Origin: CAYQQJ01 sp964419935
Lineage (GTDB): Bacteria; Pseudomonadota; Gammaproteobacteria; Pseudomonadales; Cellvibrionaceae
Direction: 5' to 3'
Assembly: GCA_964419935.1 (NCBI GenBank)
Contig: CAYQQJ010000063.1
Location: 1 to 5,231 of the forward strand
DNA length: 5,231 nucleotides
Position numbers and translations under genes: made by a program. Within the stretch, counting starts at the first letter, position 1. The number at the start of each line of letters is the position of its first letter. Of this stretch, positions 1 through 5,231 are shown in pieces. The notes below the pieces were generated by a model. It did not search any database. It was given only the letters and a program-made list of their open reading frames with translations, and was not told the origin of the DNA.

Positions 1-46
1 AGCCGGTCACTCATGACCACGTCCTAAGGACGTGGGTTTCTACGCT
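1..46. mobile_element. Possible right end of an IS200/IS605-type (TnpB) element
   Basis: A perfect 8-bp stem (17-24 with 28-35, arms CCACGTCC and GGACGTGG) closes a 3-nt loop and is followed by GTTTCTACGCT. Subterminal hairpins with a tiny loop followed by a GTTTCT-like stretch are typical of the right ends of IS200/IS605 and IS1341-type elements, lying just behind tnpB. In frame 1, bases 1-27 read SRSLMTTS and then stop, which could be the last codons of a tnpB gene left of the window, but eight residues prove nothing. No transposase is visible. The alternative is an unrelated rho-independent-like hairpin, although no T-run follows it. The hairpin is seen directly; the IS assignment comes from recalled family features. 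Confidence 0.4.
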
Positions 47-60
47 AAACTAAAGATTAA

Positions 61-283
61 AACTCAAGTTTCGGAGTTCAAGACTGCATGCTTTCAGGTC
101 TGGCAATTGTGAGGTTCGATTTGGGGTAGGGCTTTCTGAAACCCCCACGAGAGGGACCTCGTGGGGGAGCCCCCCCATGGACGGGTTCACGGCGTTTCCA
201 GAAAGCCCTGCCTCGAAGCGGGCCGGCGTTAAAACCACCTAAAGGCGGCGTTATAGAGCTTGGTGAACTCCGAAACTTGAGTT
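61..283. mobile_element. MITE-like element with perfect 20-bp terminal inverted repeats
   Basis: Bases 61-80 (AACTCAAGTTTCGGAGTTCA) are exactly the reverse complement of 264-283, making a 223-bp unit with no credible coding capacity. Two further palindromes are nested inside: 128-138 pairs perfectly with 199-209, and within that 142-151 pairs perfectly with 158-167. The flanks 52-60 and 285-293 match at 8 of 9 bases and could be a worn target-site duplication, but they are A-rich and offset by one base on the right, so this is weak. The unit lies between the putative IS end and the terminator of ggt. It could be a non-autonomous miniature element or a mobile intergenic repeat. No transposase identifies a family. 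Confidence 0.5.
128..209. repeat. Nested double palindrome (cruciform/hairpin core)
   Basis: The outer stem AGGGCTTTCTG (128-138) pairs with CAGAAAGCCCT (199-209), 11 of 11 bases. The inner stem CCCCCACGAG (142-151) pairs with CTCGTGGGGG (158-167), 10 of 10 bases with a 6-nt loop. The single-stranded remainder, about 168-198, is C-rich at first and then contains ATGGACGGGTTCACGGCGT. I recall similar hairpin-plus-core sequences as dispersed intergenic repeats in marine gammaproteobacteria; this is memory and was not checked. As RNA or cruciform DNA it would fold strongly. It has no reading frame worth calling. Confidence 0.6.
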
Positions 284-299
284 AAAAGACTAAAAAACT

Positions 300-331
300 A
301 AAAGATGTAGGTGGAGACATCTACATCTTTT
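300..331. terminator. Bidirectional rho-independent terminator, mainly for ggt
   Basis: AAAAGATGTAG (300-310) pairs perfectly with CTACATCTTTT (321-331) around a 10-nt loop. Read on the minus strand, in the direction of ggt, the stem is followed by AGTTTTTTAGTCTTTT, a good T-rich tail. Read on the plus strand it runs into TTTTTATTTTC, so the hairpin could also stop transcripts arriving from the left element. The stem is A/T-rich with only three G-C pairs, weaker than textbook terminators. It lies about 30 bp beyond the ggt stop codon. Confidence 0.65.
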
Positions 332-339
332 TATTTTCT

Positions 340-358
340 AGGAGTCTCTCGGACTCCT
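340..358 (-). other. Short hairpin directly behind the ggt stop codon
   Basis: AGGAGTC (340-346) pairs perfectly with GACTCCT (352-358) around a 5-nt loop, two bases past the ggt stop codon. On the minus strand it is followed by AGAAAATAAAAAG and so lacks a T-run. It is therefore not a terminator by itself. It could protect the 3' end of the ggt message or act together with the terminator hairpin just beyond it. Confidence 0.45.
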
Positions 359-360
359 CA

Positions 361-2061
361 TCACTCACCGTTTTTGTTGCGCTCCAGAATCCGTGGTTCG
401 GTGACGGCTTGAAACTCGCCGTTGCGAATGCTGATGGCCTGGGTTCCGCCAAAGGAGCCGGAGTTGCGCAACTCGTGTCCGCGTTTTTGTAGAGACTCTC
501 GCACATCCAGGGGAATCTTTTCCTCCACATAAAGCACGTCCGGCTTCCATTGGTGATGCACCCGCAAACTGGCCACGGCTTCTTCCAGAGGTTTATCAAA
601 CGCCAGCGCATAAATAAGCGTTTGAGCCACCTGGGTAATGATGGTTGGGCCACCTGCAGCACCCAGAGTCATGACGGGTTTACCATTACTGTCAGTAACA
701 ATGGATGGGCTCATGCTGGACAGCGGCCGCTTGCCCGGGCGGATGCTGTTGGCCTCTGTACCAACCAGGCCGAACGCATTGGGCACGCCGGGCTGGCTGG
801 CAAAATCGTCCATCTGGTTGTTCAAGAGCACACCAGTGCCCGGTACCGTTACTTTGCTGCCGAAACTGGTATTCAGCGTGGTGGTTATCGCCACCCAGTT
901 ACCTTCCGCATCCGCCGTGGCAATATGCGTTGTATGCTTGCCAAACAGCTCCTCAGCGGTTGGCGGCTCACCGTGCGTGACACCTTCCAACGCTCTATCC
1001 ATATCAATTTTCTGCGCTAGCTGGCGTGCGTAACTTTCCGCCATCAAGCCGGGAATCGGCACATCCACAAAGTCGGCATCGCCGAGCCAAAAGGCGCGAT
1101 CCGCAAACGCCAGCTTCATTGCTTCGCCAATAACATGGTAGCGGTCTGCTTCGCTCAGTGTCCTCAAGGGAAAGTGTTCAAGAATATTCAGGATCTGAGC
1201 AACGTGTACGCCACCGGAGCTCGGGGACGGAAAACCGTACAGGGTATAGCCCTTGTGTTGGGAAACCAGAGGCTCGCGAATTTTCACCTGATAATGCGCA
1301 AAGTCATCCGCGGTAATTATTCCACCATGTTCTGTCATCCATTCTTCGACAGACTGTGCGAAAGCACCACCGTAGAACCACGCCGGGCCGCCCTTGGCCA
1401 ATTTGCGATACGACTCGGCCAGATCCGTTTGCTTAAGTTGATCACCGGTTTTCCAGGCATCGCCCTCAGCATCCAGAAAAATGGCTGCCGTGCCAGGGAA
1501 CTCGCGAATCTTGTCCGCGGTTCGCGCCAGGCGATTTGCCAAAGTCGCATCAATGGGAAAACCCTGTTCGGCGATATCAGCAGCAGGCAGTATCACATCC
1601 GACCAACCCAGCTTGCCGCCAGTTTTCTGCAAATGGTACAGCGCACCCACTGACCCCGGAATACCCGATGCAAGCGCCCCAGTTTTGCTCAGGCTCGGGA
1701 CCAGCTTGCCGTCGCGCAGGTACATGTCCCGGTGCGCTTTAGCCGGCGCCATCTCTCGCCCGTCAATAGCCTGCACTCGACCATCCGCCCAACGCACGAG
1801 GATAAAACACCCACCGCCAATCCCGGAATTGTGGCTATCCACAACACCGAGCGTGAACGCCGCAGCCAGTGCCGCATCAATGGCATTGCCACCCTCCGCA
1901 AAGGCCGACGCCGCAGCCTGAGTGGCAAGCGGATTCACCGTCGCCACTGCGCCTTTGTTATTATCGAGGACCAGAGCATAGGGATCAGCGGCCAGAACAG
2001 AAATCGGAAATATCCAGAACAACAGATAAACGCAACGAAGCAAATTCATAACCACAGCCAT
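361..2061 (-). CDS. ggt: Gamma-glutamyltransferase precursor (periplasmic, glutathione hydrolase)
   Basis: The enzyme cleaves the gamma-glutamyl bond of glutathione and related compounds in the periplasm, by hydrolysis or by transfer to amino acids. From the start at 2061 it has 566 residues. Residues 1-25 form a signal peptide (LLRCVYLLFWIFPISVLAA). Autocleavage before the nucleophile Thr377 (HTTHIATADAEGN) gives a small subunit of 190 residues, as I recall for E. coli. Other family landmarks are GREMAPAK with the substrate-binding Arg102, LNTSFG (Asn397), the NNQMDDF lid-loop region (414-420), PLSSMSPS with Ser448/449, and GAAGGPTIIT with the oxyanion glycines 470/471. It is intact. The start is uncertain: in-frame ATGs at 2106, 2061 and 2049 all lack a proper Shine-Dalgarno. 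I prefer 2061 because it gives a signal of normal length with GGAAA just upstream, but 2106 would add a charged HRK stretch. No partner gene is adjacent, and the terminator hairpins lie right behind it. Confidence 0.95.
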   Translation of the reverse strand: MAVVMNLLRCVYLLFWIFPISVLAADPYALVLDNNKGAVATVNPLATQAAASAFAEGGNAIDAALAAAFTLGVVDSHNSGIGGGCFILVRWADGRVQAIDGREMAPAKAHRDMYLRDGKLVPSLSKTGALASGIPGSVGALYHLQKTGGKLGWSDVILPAADIAEQGFPIDATLANRLARTADKIREFPGTAAIFLDAEGDAWKTGDQLKQTDLAESYRKLAKGGPAWFYGGAFAQSVEEWMTEHGGIITADDFAHYQVKIREPLVSQHKGYTLYGFPSPSSGGVHVAQILNILEHFPLRTLSEADRYHVIGEAMKLAFADRAFWLGDADFVDVPIPGLMAESYARQLAQKIDMDRALEGVTHGEPPTAEELFGKHTTHIATADAEGNWVAITTTLNTSFGSKVTVPGTGVLLNNQMDDFASQPGVPNAFGLVGTEANSIRPGKRPLSSMSPSIVTDSNGKPVMTLGAAGGPTIITQVAQTLIYALAFDKPLEEAVASLRVHHQWKPDVLYVEEKIPLDVRESLQKRGHELRNSGSFGGTQAISIRNGEFQAVTEPRILERNKNGE

Positions 2062-2106
2062 TTTCCGGTGAATCGATAGGTGACGAGAGCTTAATGCCGG
2101 CACCAT

Positions 2107-2408
2107 GGTGGTGCAAGTGCTACAAGATCTAGGGGAAAGGGAAAAGTTAGAGCCTCAAGCCACAGCCACAAATCAGTAACTATGGCCCTTCAACGTCTGC
2201 ACCAAGAAAGGCTTGATAGGCTGGCTCCGACTCAGCATCCAGCTCCTGCACGTTTCGGCGGAAGGCGCTTAGGCTTTTTCGCCCTACAAGGTCCGGCGGC
2301 ATCCATTTCATTCGGCACATCCTTATGCCTCACCCTTCGGGCAGCCTGCGGCTGTGCAAAACAATGATCCTGCCGTTTTGTGCCTTTTCCCTTTTCCCTT
2401 ACTCCCTG
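2107..2408. other. Non-coding, repeat-like intergenic stretch between ggt and the zinc operon
   Basis: No convincing gene is present. The stretch contains small hairpins: 2342-2346 with 2350-2354 (CAGCC/GGCTG, 3-nt loop), and 2357-2362 with 2375-2380 (CAAAAC/GTTTTG). It is bounded by inverted purine/pyrimidine arms, listed separately. Phrases such as CACCCTTCGGGCAGCCTGCG resemble dispersed intergenic repeats by impression only. The ggt promoter must lie in its left part; TTGTGG and TAACTT on the minus strand, 16 nt apart near 2150-2175, are possible but weak elements. Confidence 0.4.
2131..2399. repeat. Inverted purine/pyrimidine arms bounding a 269-bp segment
   Basis: AGGGGAAAGGGAAAAG (2131-2146) matches the reverse complement of CTTTTCCCTTTTCCCT (2384-2399) at 15 of 16 bases. 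The right arm is itself about two copies of the heptamer CTTTTCC. The arms may be the ends of a small mobile repeat, or two independent copies of a low-complexity heptamer repeat in opposite orientation. No target duplication is apparent. Confidence 0.4.
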
Positions 2409-2427
2409 ATTGTTATAATATAACAAT
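2409..2427. promoter_or_regulatory. Zur box (zinc uptake regulator operator)
   Basis: ATTGTTATAATATAACAAT is a perfect 9+1+9 palindrome centred on A2418. Its core TGTTATA-N-TATAACA matches the consensus I know for Zur operators in gammaproteobacteria (GTTATAnTATAAC) and differs from the Fur box, which is built of GATAAT units. It lies 41 bp upstream of the small exported protein and in front of the histidine-rich receptor, and it overlaps the likely promoter. Zinc-loaded Zur bound here would block transcription, so the genes to the right should be switched on by zinc starvation. Confidence 0.8.
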
Positions 2428-2438
2428 TCCTGTATAAC
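2410..2438 (+). promoter_or_regulatory. Probable sigma-70 promoter of the zinc operon
   Basis: TTGTTA (2410-2415) as the -35 and TATAAC (2433-2438) as the -10 are separated by an ideal 17 nt, placing the start of transcription near 2445. A perfect TATAAT also occurs at 2414-2419 inside the Zur palindrome, but the bases 16-17 nt before it (CTTTTCC) are a poor -35. With either choice the Zur box covers promoter elements, which fits simple repression. Confidence 0.55.
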
Positions 2439-2467
2439 GGCATTTCGAATAACTGATCCCCAAACTC

Positions 2468-2764
2468 ATGCTGCCGACCATGTTCCGTCAACAACGCCGA
2501 TCCGCTGTGCTCATGCTGGCACTGCTTCTGGCTGCGCTGTGGCTTTCGGCTGCACACATCCATACGGATGAGGATCGCCATCCTCCGGCGGCATGTGCGG
2601 TTTGCGTGCAGCTACAGAGTCTCGAATTCGCTGGCGGCAACAGCCATGAATTCACTGTACCGTTACTGGCGTTCACTGCTAAGGCGCCGGCGTTAACAAA
2701 GAATCTACCGGCCGGCCGCCACTCCCACTACCACACCCGAGCTCCACCCGCTCTTCTCTCCTGA
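2468..2764 (+). CDS. Small exported His/Cys-containing protein, candidate zinc-binding partner of the receptor
   Basis: The protein has 98 residues and no assigned function. A basic start (QQRRS) and a hydrophobic segment, about residues 13-29 (VLMLALLLAALWLSAA), look like a Sec signal peptide or a single membrane anchor. Possible metal ligands follow at once: His30-x-His32, Asp34-Glu-Asp36, His38, a CxxC motif (Cys43, Cys46), His60, and His85-x-His87-x-His89 near the C-terminus, before RAPPALLS. This layout recalls small periplasmic proteins of the DUF2946 kind found next to metal receptors, but I cannot confirm membership. It is the first gene behind the Zur box and lies 75 bp before the receptor in the same direction, so co-transcription and a role in zinc uptake are inferred. 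No Shine-Dalgarno precedes ATG 2468 or the alternative ATG 2480. No transmembrane segment is evident after the signal. Confidence 0.75.
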   Translation: MLPTMFRQQRRSAVLMLALLLAALWLSAAHIHTDEDRHPPAACAVCVQLQSLEFAGGNSHEFTVPLLAFTAKAPALTKNLPAGRHSHYHTRAPPALLS

Positions 2765-2827
2765 CGTCATTGAAAACACCTTTATCAATTACTCACACGC
2801 CTGGGGTCAGCGAGCTGGCACCCTGGT

Positions 2828-2832
2828 GGAGA
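2828..2832 (+). promoter_or_regulatory. Shine-Dalgarno site of the receptor gene
   Basis: GGAGA lies 7 nt before ATG 2840 and fixes the start of the receptor, even though the resulting signal peptide has an unusually long N-terminal region. The neighbouring small gene lacks a comparable site. Confidence 0.7.
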
Positions 2833-2839
2833 AGAATCT

Positions 2840-5167
2840 ATGGACTCGTTAAATCTCGACAATCGTCAACTCGTTAAACCTTCAACCGGTTTCGGCTCAT
2901 GGAAGCGCACATATCTATTGGCACTTCCAGCAATCATTGCACTTGTACCTCATGCCACGTTTGCGCAACATGATCTGGAACCTCATAAACTCGAAGAAAT
3001 ATTCATCACCGGAGAGATTACCGGCGCTGCGACAGACACTGCGCTACCTATCACCACCCTTGCTGATGAAGATTTGCGTAAAGCCTCGTCAACGACCCTG
3101 GGGAGCACACTGCAACATCAATTGGGCGTCAACTCCGCATCGTTCGGTACAGGTGTTGGCCGACCGGTAATTCGCGGCCAGAGCGGTGCCAGAGTCAGTG
3201 TTATCCAAAACGGCATCAACACTATGGACGCCGCCTCCGCCAGTCAGGACCATGCCAACAGCGTGGATTCCCTGGTGGCAGAGAGAATCGAGATCATTCG
3301 TGGTCCAGCCACATTGTTGTACGGTAACGGCGCCATCGGTGGAGTGGTCAACGTGATCGACAACCGCATCCCCGATAGCCTGCCAACCGCACTCACCGGC
3401 GCGGCGGAATTCACACATGACACTGTCTCCTCCGGTGAATCAACCGCGTTCAAGCTCGAAAACAGCCTGGGCAACTTTGCCTGGCATATTGACGGTGCCT
3501 ATCGAACGAATGACGACACCGAAATCCCCGGCGTCGCCGAGTCCGATGAGGATCACGATGATCATGAACATCATGACTCCGCAGAAGAAGCCGTCGGGAA
3601 CGCGGGCATCATTCCGAACAGCAACAACCAATCCAAAAGCTTTGCCGCTGGAGGATCCTGGATCGGCGAGAATGGCTTCGCCGGGTTTTCCGTCAGCCGC
3701 CTTGAAAAAGAGTACGGATTGCCGCCCGGCTCTCATCTTCATGTAGATCATGATCATCATGACGATGAACATTCTCATGAGGATGAACACTTGCATGACG
3801 ATGAAGGCGGACATGACCATGAGGACGAACATGACCATGAACATCACGAGTCACATGCAGACGAAGACATTCGCATAGACTTGCAGCAAACCCGTTATGA
3901 ATTCAAAAGCGCATTTGATACTGCAGGCTTTTTCACGCGGATAAAAGCACAGATTGCCTACAACGATTATGAGCACATCGAATTCGTGCAAGAAGATAGC
4001 GACGCTCACAGCGATGAGCACGATGAACATGAACACGATGATGAACACCACCATGGCGAGCACGGAACGCGTTTTACGAATCGTGGAATTGAGGGCCGAT
4101 TCACCGCCCATTATTCCCGTGACGGCTTCGGCAATACAGCTATGGAAGATTCATCCAGCAACGCCTGGAAAGGGATTGTCGGGATGCAGATCAGCGACAG
4201 CGAGTTTGCGGTTGAGGGAGAAGAAGGTTTTCTTCCCCCAACAGATATCCAGTCCATCGGCATCTTTGCGCTCGAAAGCATCAATAGTGGTCGCTGGATA
4301 TATGAGCTCGGCGCCCGTGTTCAACAGGTCAAGCTGAGTCCTAAAGGTGGCTGCGCCCGCGAGGACAGCAGTTGGAGCGCCAATGCCGCCGCAATCTGGC
4401 GTATGACCGACAACATAAACACCAGCATTTCCGTCGGCCGCGCCCAGCGCTCCGCCGGTGTTGAAGAGCGCTACTCCAACGTAAGTTCCGCCGGCTGCGG
4501 CCTGGCGGCCACGGACGAATGGAAACTGCACAGCCCAACCGGTCTGATCGAATTGGGCAACCCCGATCTCGAAAAAGAAACCTCCAACAATATCGAGTTA
4601 TCCCTGCACAAGCATCTGGGAATTGTTCATGGCGAACTCAATGCTTATTTCAATCGAGCCAATGATTACATCTACCTGGCAGAAACGGGACAGTTCATCG
4701 ACGGCAATGCCGTTGCCCTTTACCAGCAACGCGACGCAGAGTTTTATGGCTATGAAGCAGAGGCAACCGTTCCTTTGAAAATCACCGCCGATCAGCAATT
4801 GGAGTTCACGGTGTTCAGCGATTCCGTACATGCAGAGTTCACCACGGGAGAATACATTCCTCGAATCCCACCGCGTCGTTTCGGTTTGTTGCTGGAGTTA
4901 ATTTCCACCGAATGGTCAGTGGGCCTGCGTACAACGCGAGTCGCGAATGCGGACCACCTTGCCAGCGGTGAACACCCGACCTCAGGGTACACGCTACTCG
5001 AACTCGACGCGGACTATCACACAGAATGGCTAGGCAAGGACGTACTGGTTTTCGCCCAGGGCACCAACCTCCTGGACGAAGATATCCGCAACCACGTGTC
5101 ATTCACCAAAGACCTCGCACCGGAACCCGGCCGTGGCATCAAGGCAGGAGTGCGGTTGAGTTTTTGA
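2840..5167 (+). CDS. znuD: TonB-dependent outer-membrane receptor, histidine-rich, ZnuD-like (zinc)
   Basis: The 775-residue receptor imports a metal, most likely zinc, across the outer membrane using TonB-ExbBD energy. Residues 1-42 are a signal peptide with a long polar start and a cleavage site after HATFA. The TonB box is near 51-58 (LEEIFITG). The plug domain follows, about 65-178, with VIRGQSGARVSV, RIEIIRGPATLLYGNGAIGG and NVIDNRIPD. The rest is the beta barrel, ending in GVRLSF with the terminal Phe used in barrel assembly. Three tracts packed with His and Asp/Glu, at 236-247 (4 His), 299-339 (16 His) and 390-408 (8 His), probably lie in extracellular loops and gather metal. The only cysteines are 505 and 553. 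Histidine-rich loops and the upstream Zur box fit ZnuD, a zinc receptor known from Neisseria; nickel, cobalt or copper are less likely alternatives. The gene is intact and has a good ribosome binding site. Confidence 0.9.
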   Translation: MDSLNLDNRQLVKPSTGFGSWKRTYLLALPAIIALVPHATFAQHDLEPHKLEEIFITGEITGAATDTALPITTLADEDLRKASSTTLGSTLQHQLGVNSASFGTGVGRPVIRGQSGARVSVIQNGINTMDAASASQDHANSVDSLVAERIEIIRGPATLLYGNGAIGGVVNVIDNRIPDSLPTALTGAAEFTHDTVSSGESTAFKLENSLGNFAWHIDGAYRTNDDTEIPGVAESDEDHDDHEHHDSAEEAVGNAGIIPNSNNQSKSFAAGGSWIGENGFAGFSVSRLEKEYGLPPGSHLHVDHDHHDDEHSHEDEHLHDDEGGHDHEDEHDHEHHESHADEDIRIDLQQTRYEFKSAFDTAGFFTRIKAQIAYNDYEHIEFVQEDSDAHSDEHDEHEHDDEHHHGEHGTRFTNRGIEGRFTAHYSRDGFGNTAMEDSSSNAWKGIVGMQISDSEFAVEGEEGFLPPTDIQSIGIFALESINSGRWIYELGARVQQVKLSPKGGCAREDSSWSANAAAIWRMTDNINTSISVGRAQRSAGVEERYSNVSSAGCGLAATDEWKLHSPTGLIELGNPDLEKETSNNIELSLHKHLGIVHGELNAYFNRANDYIYLAETGQFIDGNAVALYQQRDAEFYGYEAEATVPLKITADQQLEFTVFSDSVHAEFTTGEYIPRIPPRRFGLLLELISTEWSVGLRTTRVANADHLASGEHPTSGYTLLELDADYHTEWLGKDVLVFAQGTNLLDEDIRNHVSFTKDLAPEPGRGIKAGVRLSF
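3734..3859 (+). repeat. Degenerate His/Asp/Glu codon repeat inside the receptor gene
   Basis: This 126-bp stretch encodes residues 299-340, with 16 histidines alternating with Asp and Glu. At DNA level it is built from CAT/GAT/GAA/GAC codons. ACATGACCATGA recurs at 3811-3822 and 3829-3840, a spacing of 18 bp or six codons. Such in-frame repeats can gain or lose units by slippage without breaking the gene, so loop length may vary between strains. Confidence 0.6.
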
Positions 5168-5171
5168 GGGC

Positions 5172-5231
5172 GGTGATGGTGATTGGTGATTGGTGATTGG
5201 TGATTGGTGATTGGTGATTGGTGATTGGTGA
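5172..5231. repeat. Tandem array of the heptamer GGTGATT
   Basis: Seven perfect GGTGATT units fill 5178-5226, preceded by a shortened copy (GGTGAT, 5172-5177) and followed by GGTGA up to the last base. The array therefore continues past the window. It begins 5 bp after the receptor stop codon, in non-coding DNA. It is a simple-sequence repeat (minisatellite) likely to vary in copy number. It lacks the spacers of a CRISPR array. No terminator for the zinc operon is visible before it. Confidence 0.9.

Noticed and set aside
50..238. Minus-strand open frame of 62 codons
   Set aside because: It lies inside the palindromic MITE-like element, has no ribosome binding site and reads as translated repeat sequence.
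224..260. attC-like or integron end (GGCGGCGTTATAG)
   Set aside because: The right-hand part resembles the end of Vibrio-type repeats, but GTTATAG does not fit GTTRRRY and no matching left half is found at the required position.
550..1653. Long plus-strand frames opposite ggt
   Set aside because: The ggt frame carries all family motifs. These are shadow frames in high-GC coding DNA without ribosome binding sites.
2182..2367. Plus-strand open frame of 61 codons, and the opposing frame at 2232-2426
   Set aside because: Both fall in the repeat-like intergenic stretch, lack a Shine-Dalgarno and show no domain-like composition. The opposing frame would also run across the Zur box.
2409..2427. 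Fur (iron) box
   Set aside because: The palindrome lacks GATAAT/ATTATC units and matches the GTTATAnTATAAC form of Zur sites. The histidine-rich receptor also points to zinc rather than siderophore uptake.
3440..4111. Minus-strand frames rich in Met, Val, Ile and Phe, resembling membrane proteins
   Set aside because: They are the antisense of the His/Asp/Glu codons of the receptor (CAT/GAT/GAA read backwards give ATG/ATC/TTC), so the hydrophobic look is an artefact.
5172..5231. CRISPR array
   Set aside because: The unit is 7 bp, directly tandem and without spacers.

Overview
The window looks like chromosomal DNA of a Gram-negative bacterium, most likely a gammaproteobacterium. This rests on a periplasmic gamma-glutamyltransferase very similar in layout to the E. 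coli enzyme, a TonB-dependent outer-membrane receptor ending in phenylalanine, and a Zur-type operator. A marine genus such as Marinobacter would fit the style of the intergenic repeats, but that is an impression and not something the sequence proves.

Layout: (1) Positions 1-360 hold no gene. They contain a hairpin that resembles the right end of an IS200/IS605-type element, a 223-bp MITE-like element with perfect 20-bp terminal inverted repeats and nested internal palindromes, and two hairpins that lie just behind the gene that follows. (2) Positions 361-2061, minus strand, encode a complete gamma-glutamyltransferase precursor (ggt) with a signal peptide and the autoprocessing threonine. (3) Positions 2062-2467 are intergenic. 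A repeat-like segment bounded by inverted purine/pyrimidine arms is followed by a promoter overlapped by a perfect 19-bp palindrome of the Zur-box type. (4) Positions 2468-2764, plus strand, encode a small exported His/Cys-containing protein. (5) Positions 2840-5167, plus strand, encode a TonB-dependent receptor with three exceptionally histidine-rich tracts, a ZnuD-like zinc receptor. (6) From 5172 to the window end runs a tandem array of a 7-bp unit.

How the genes work together: the small protein and the receptor lie in one direction, 75 bp apart, with no visible terminator between them and downstream of the single Zur-like operator. The simplest reading is a zinc-starvation operon. Zur releases the promoter when zinc is scarce, the receptor takes zinc through the outer membrane with TonB energy, and the small periplasmic protein may bind or hand on the metal. 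The role of the small protein is inference. ggt is transcribed divergently, about 350 bp from the operator, and shows no sign of belonging to the zinc unit; it would serve periplasmic glutathione breakdown.
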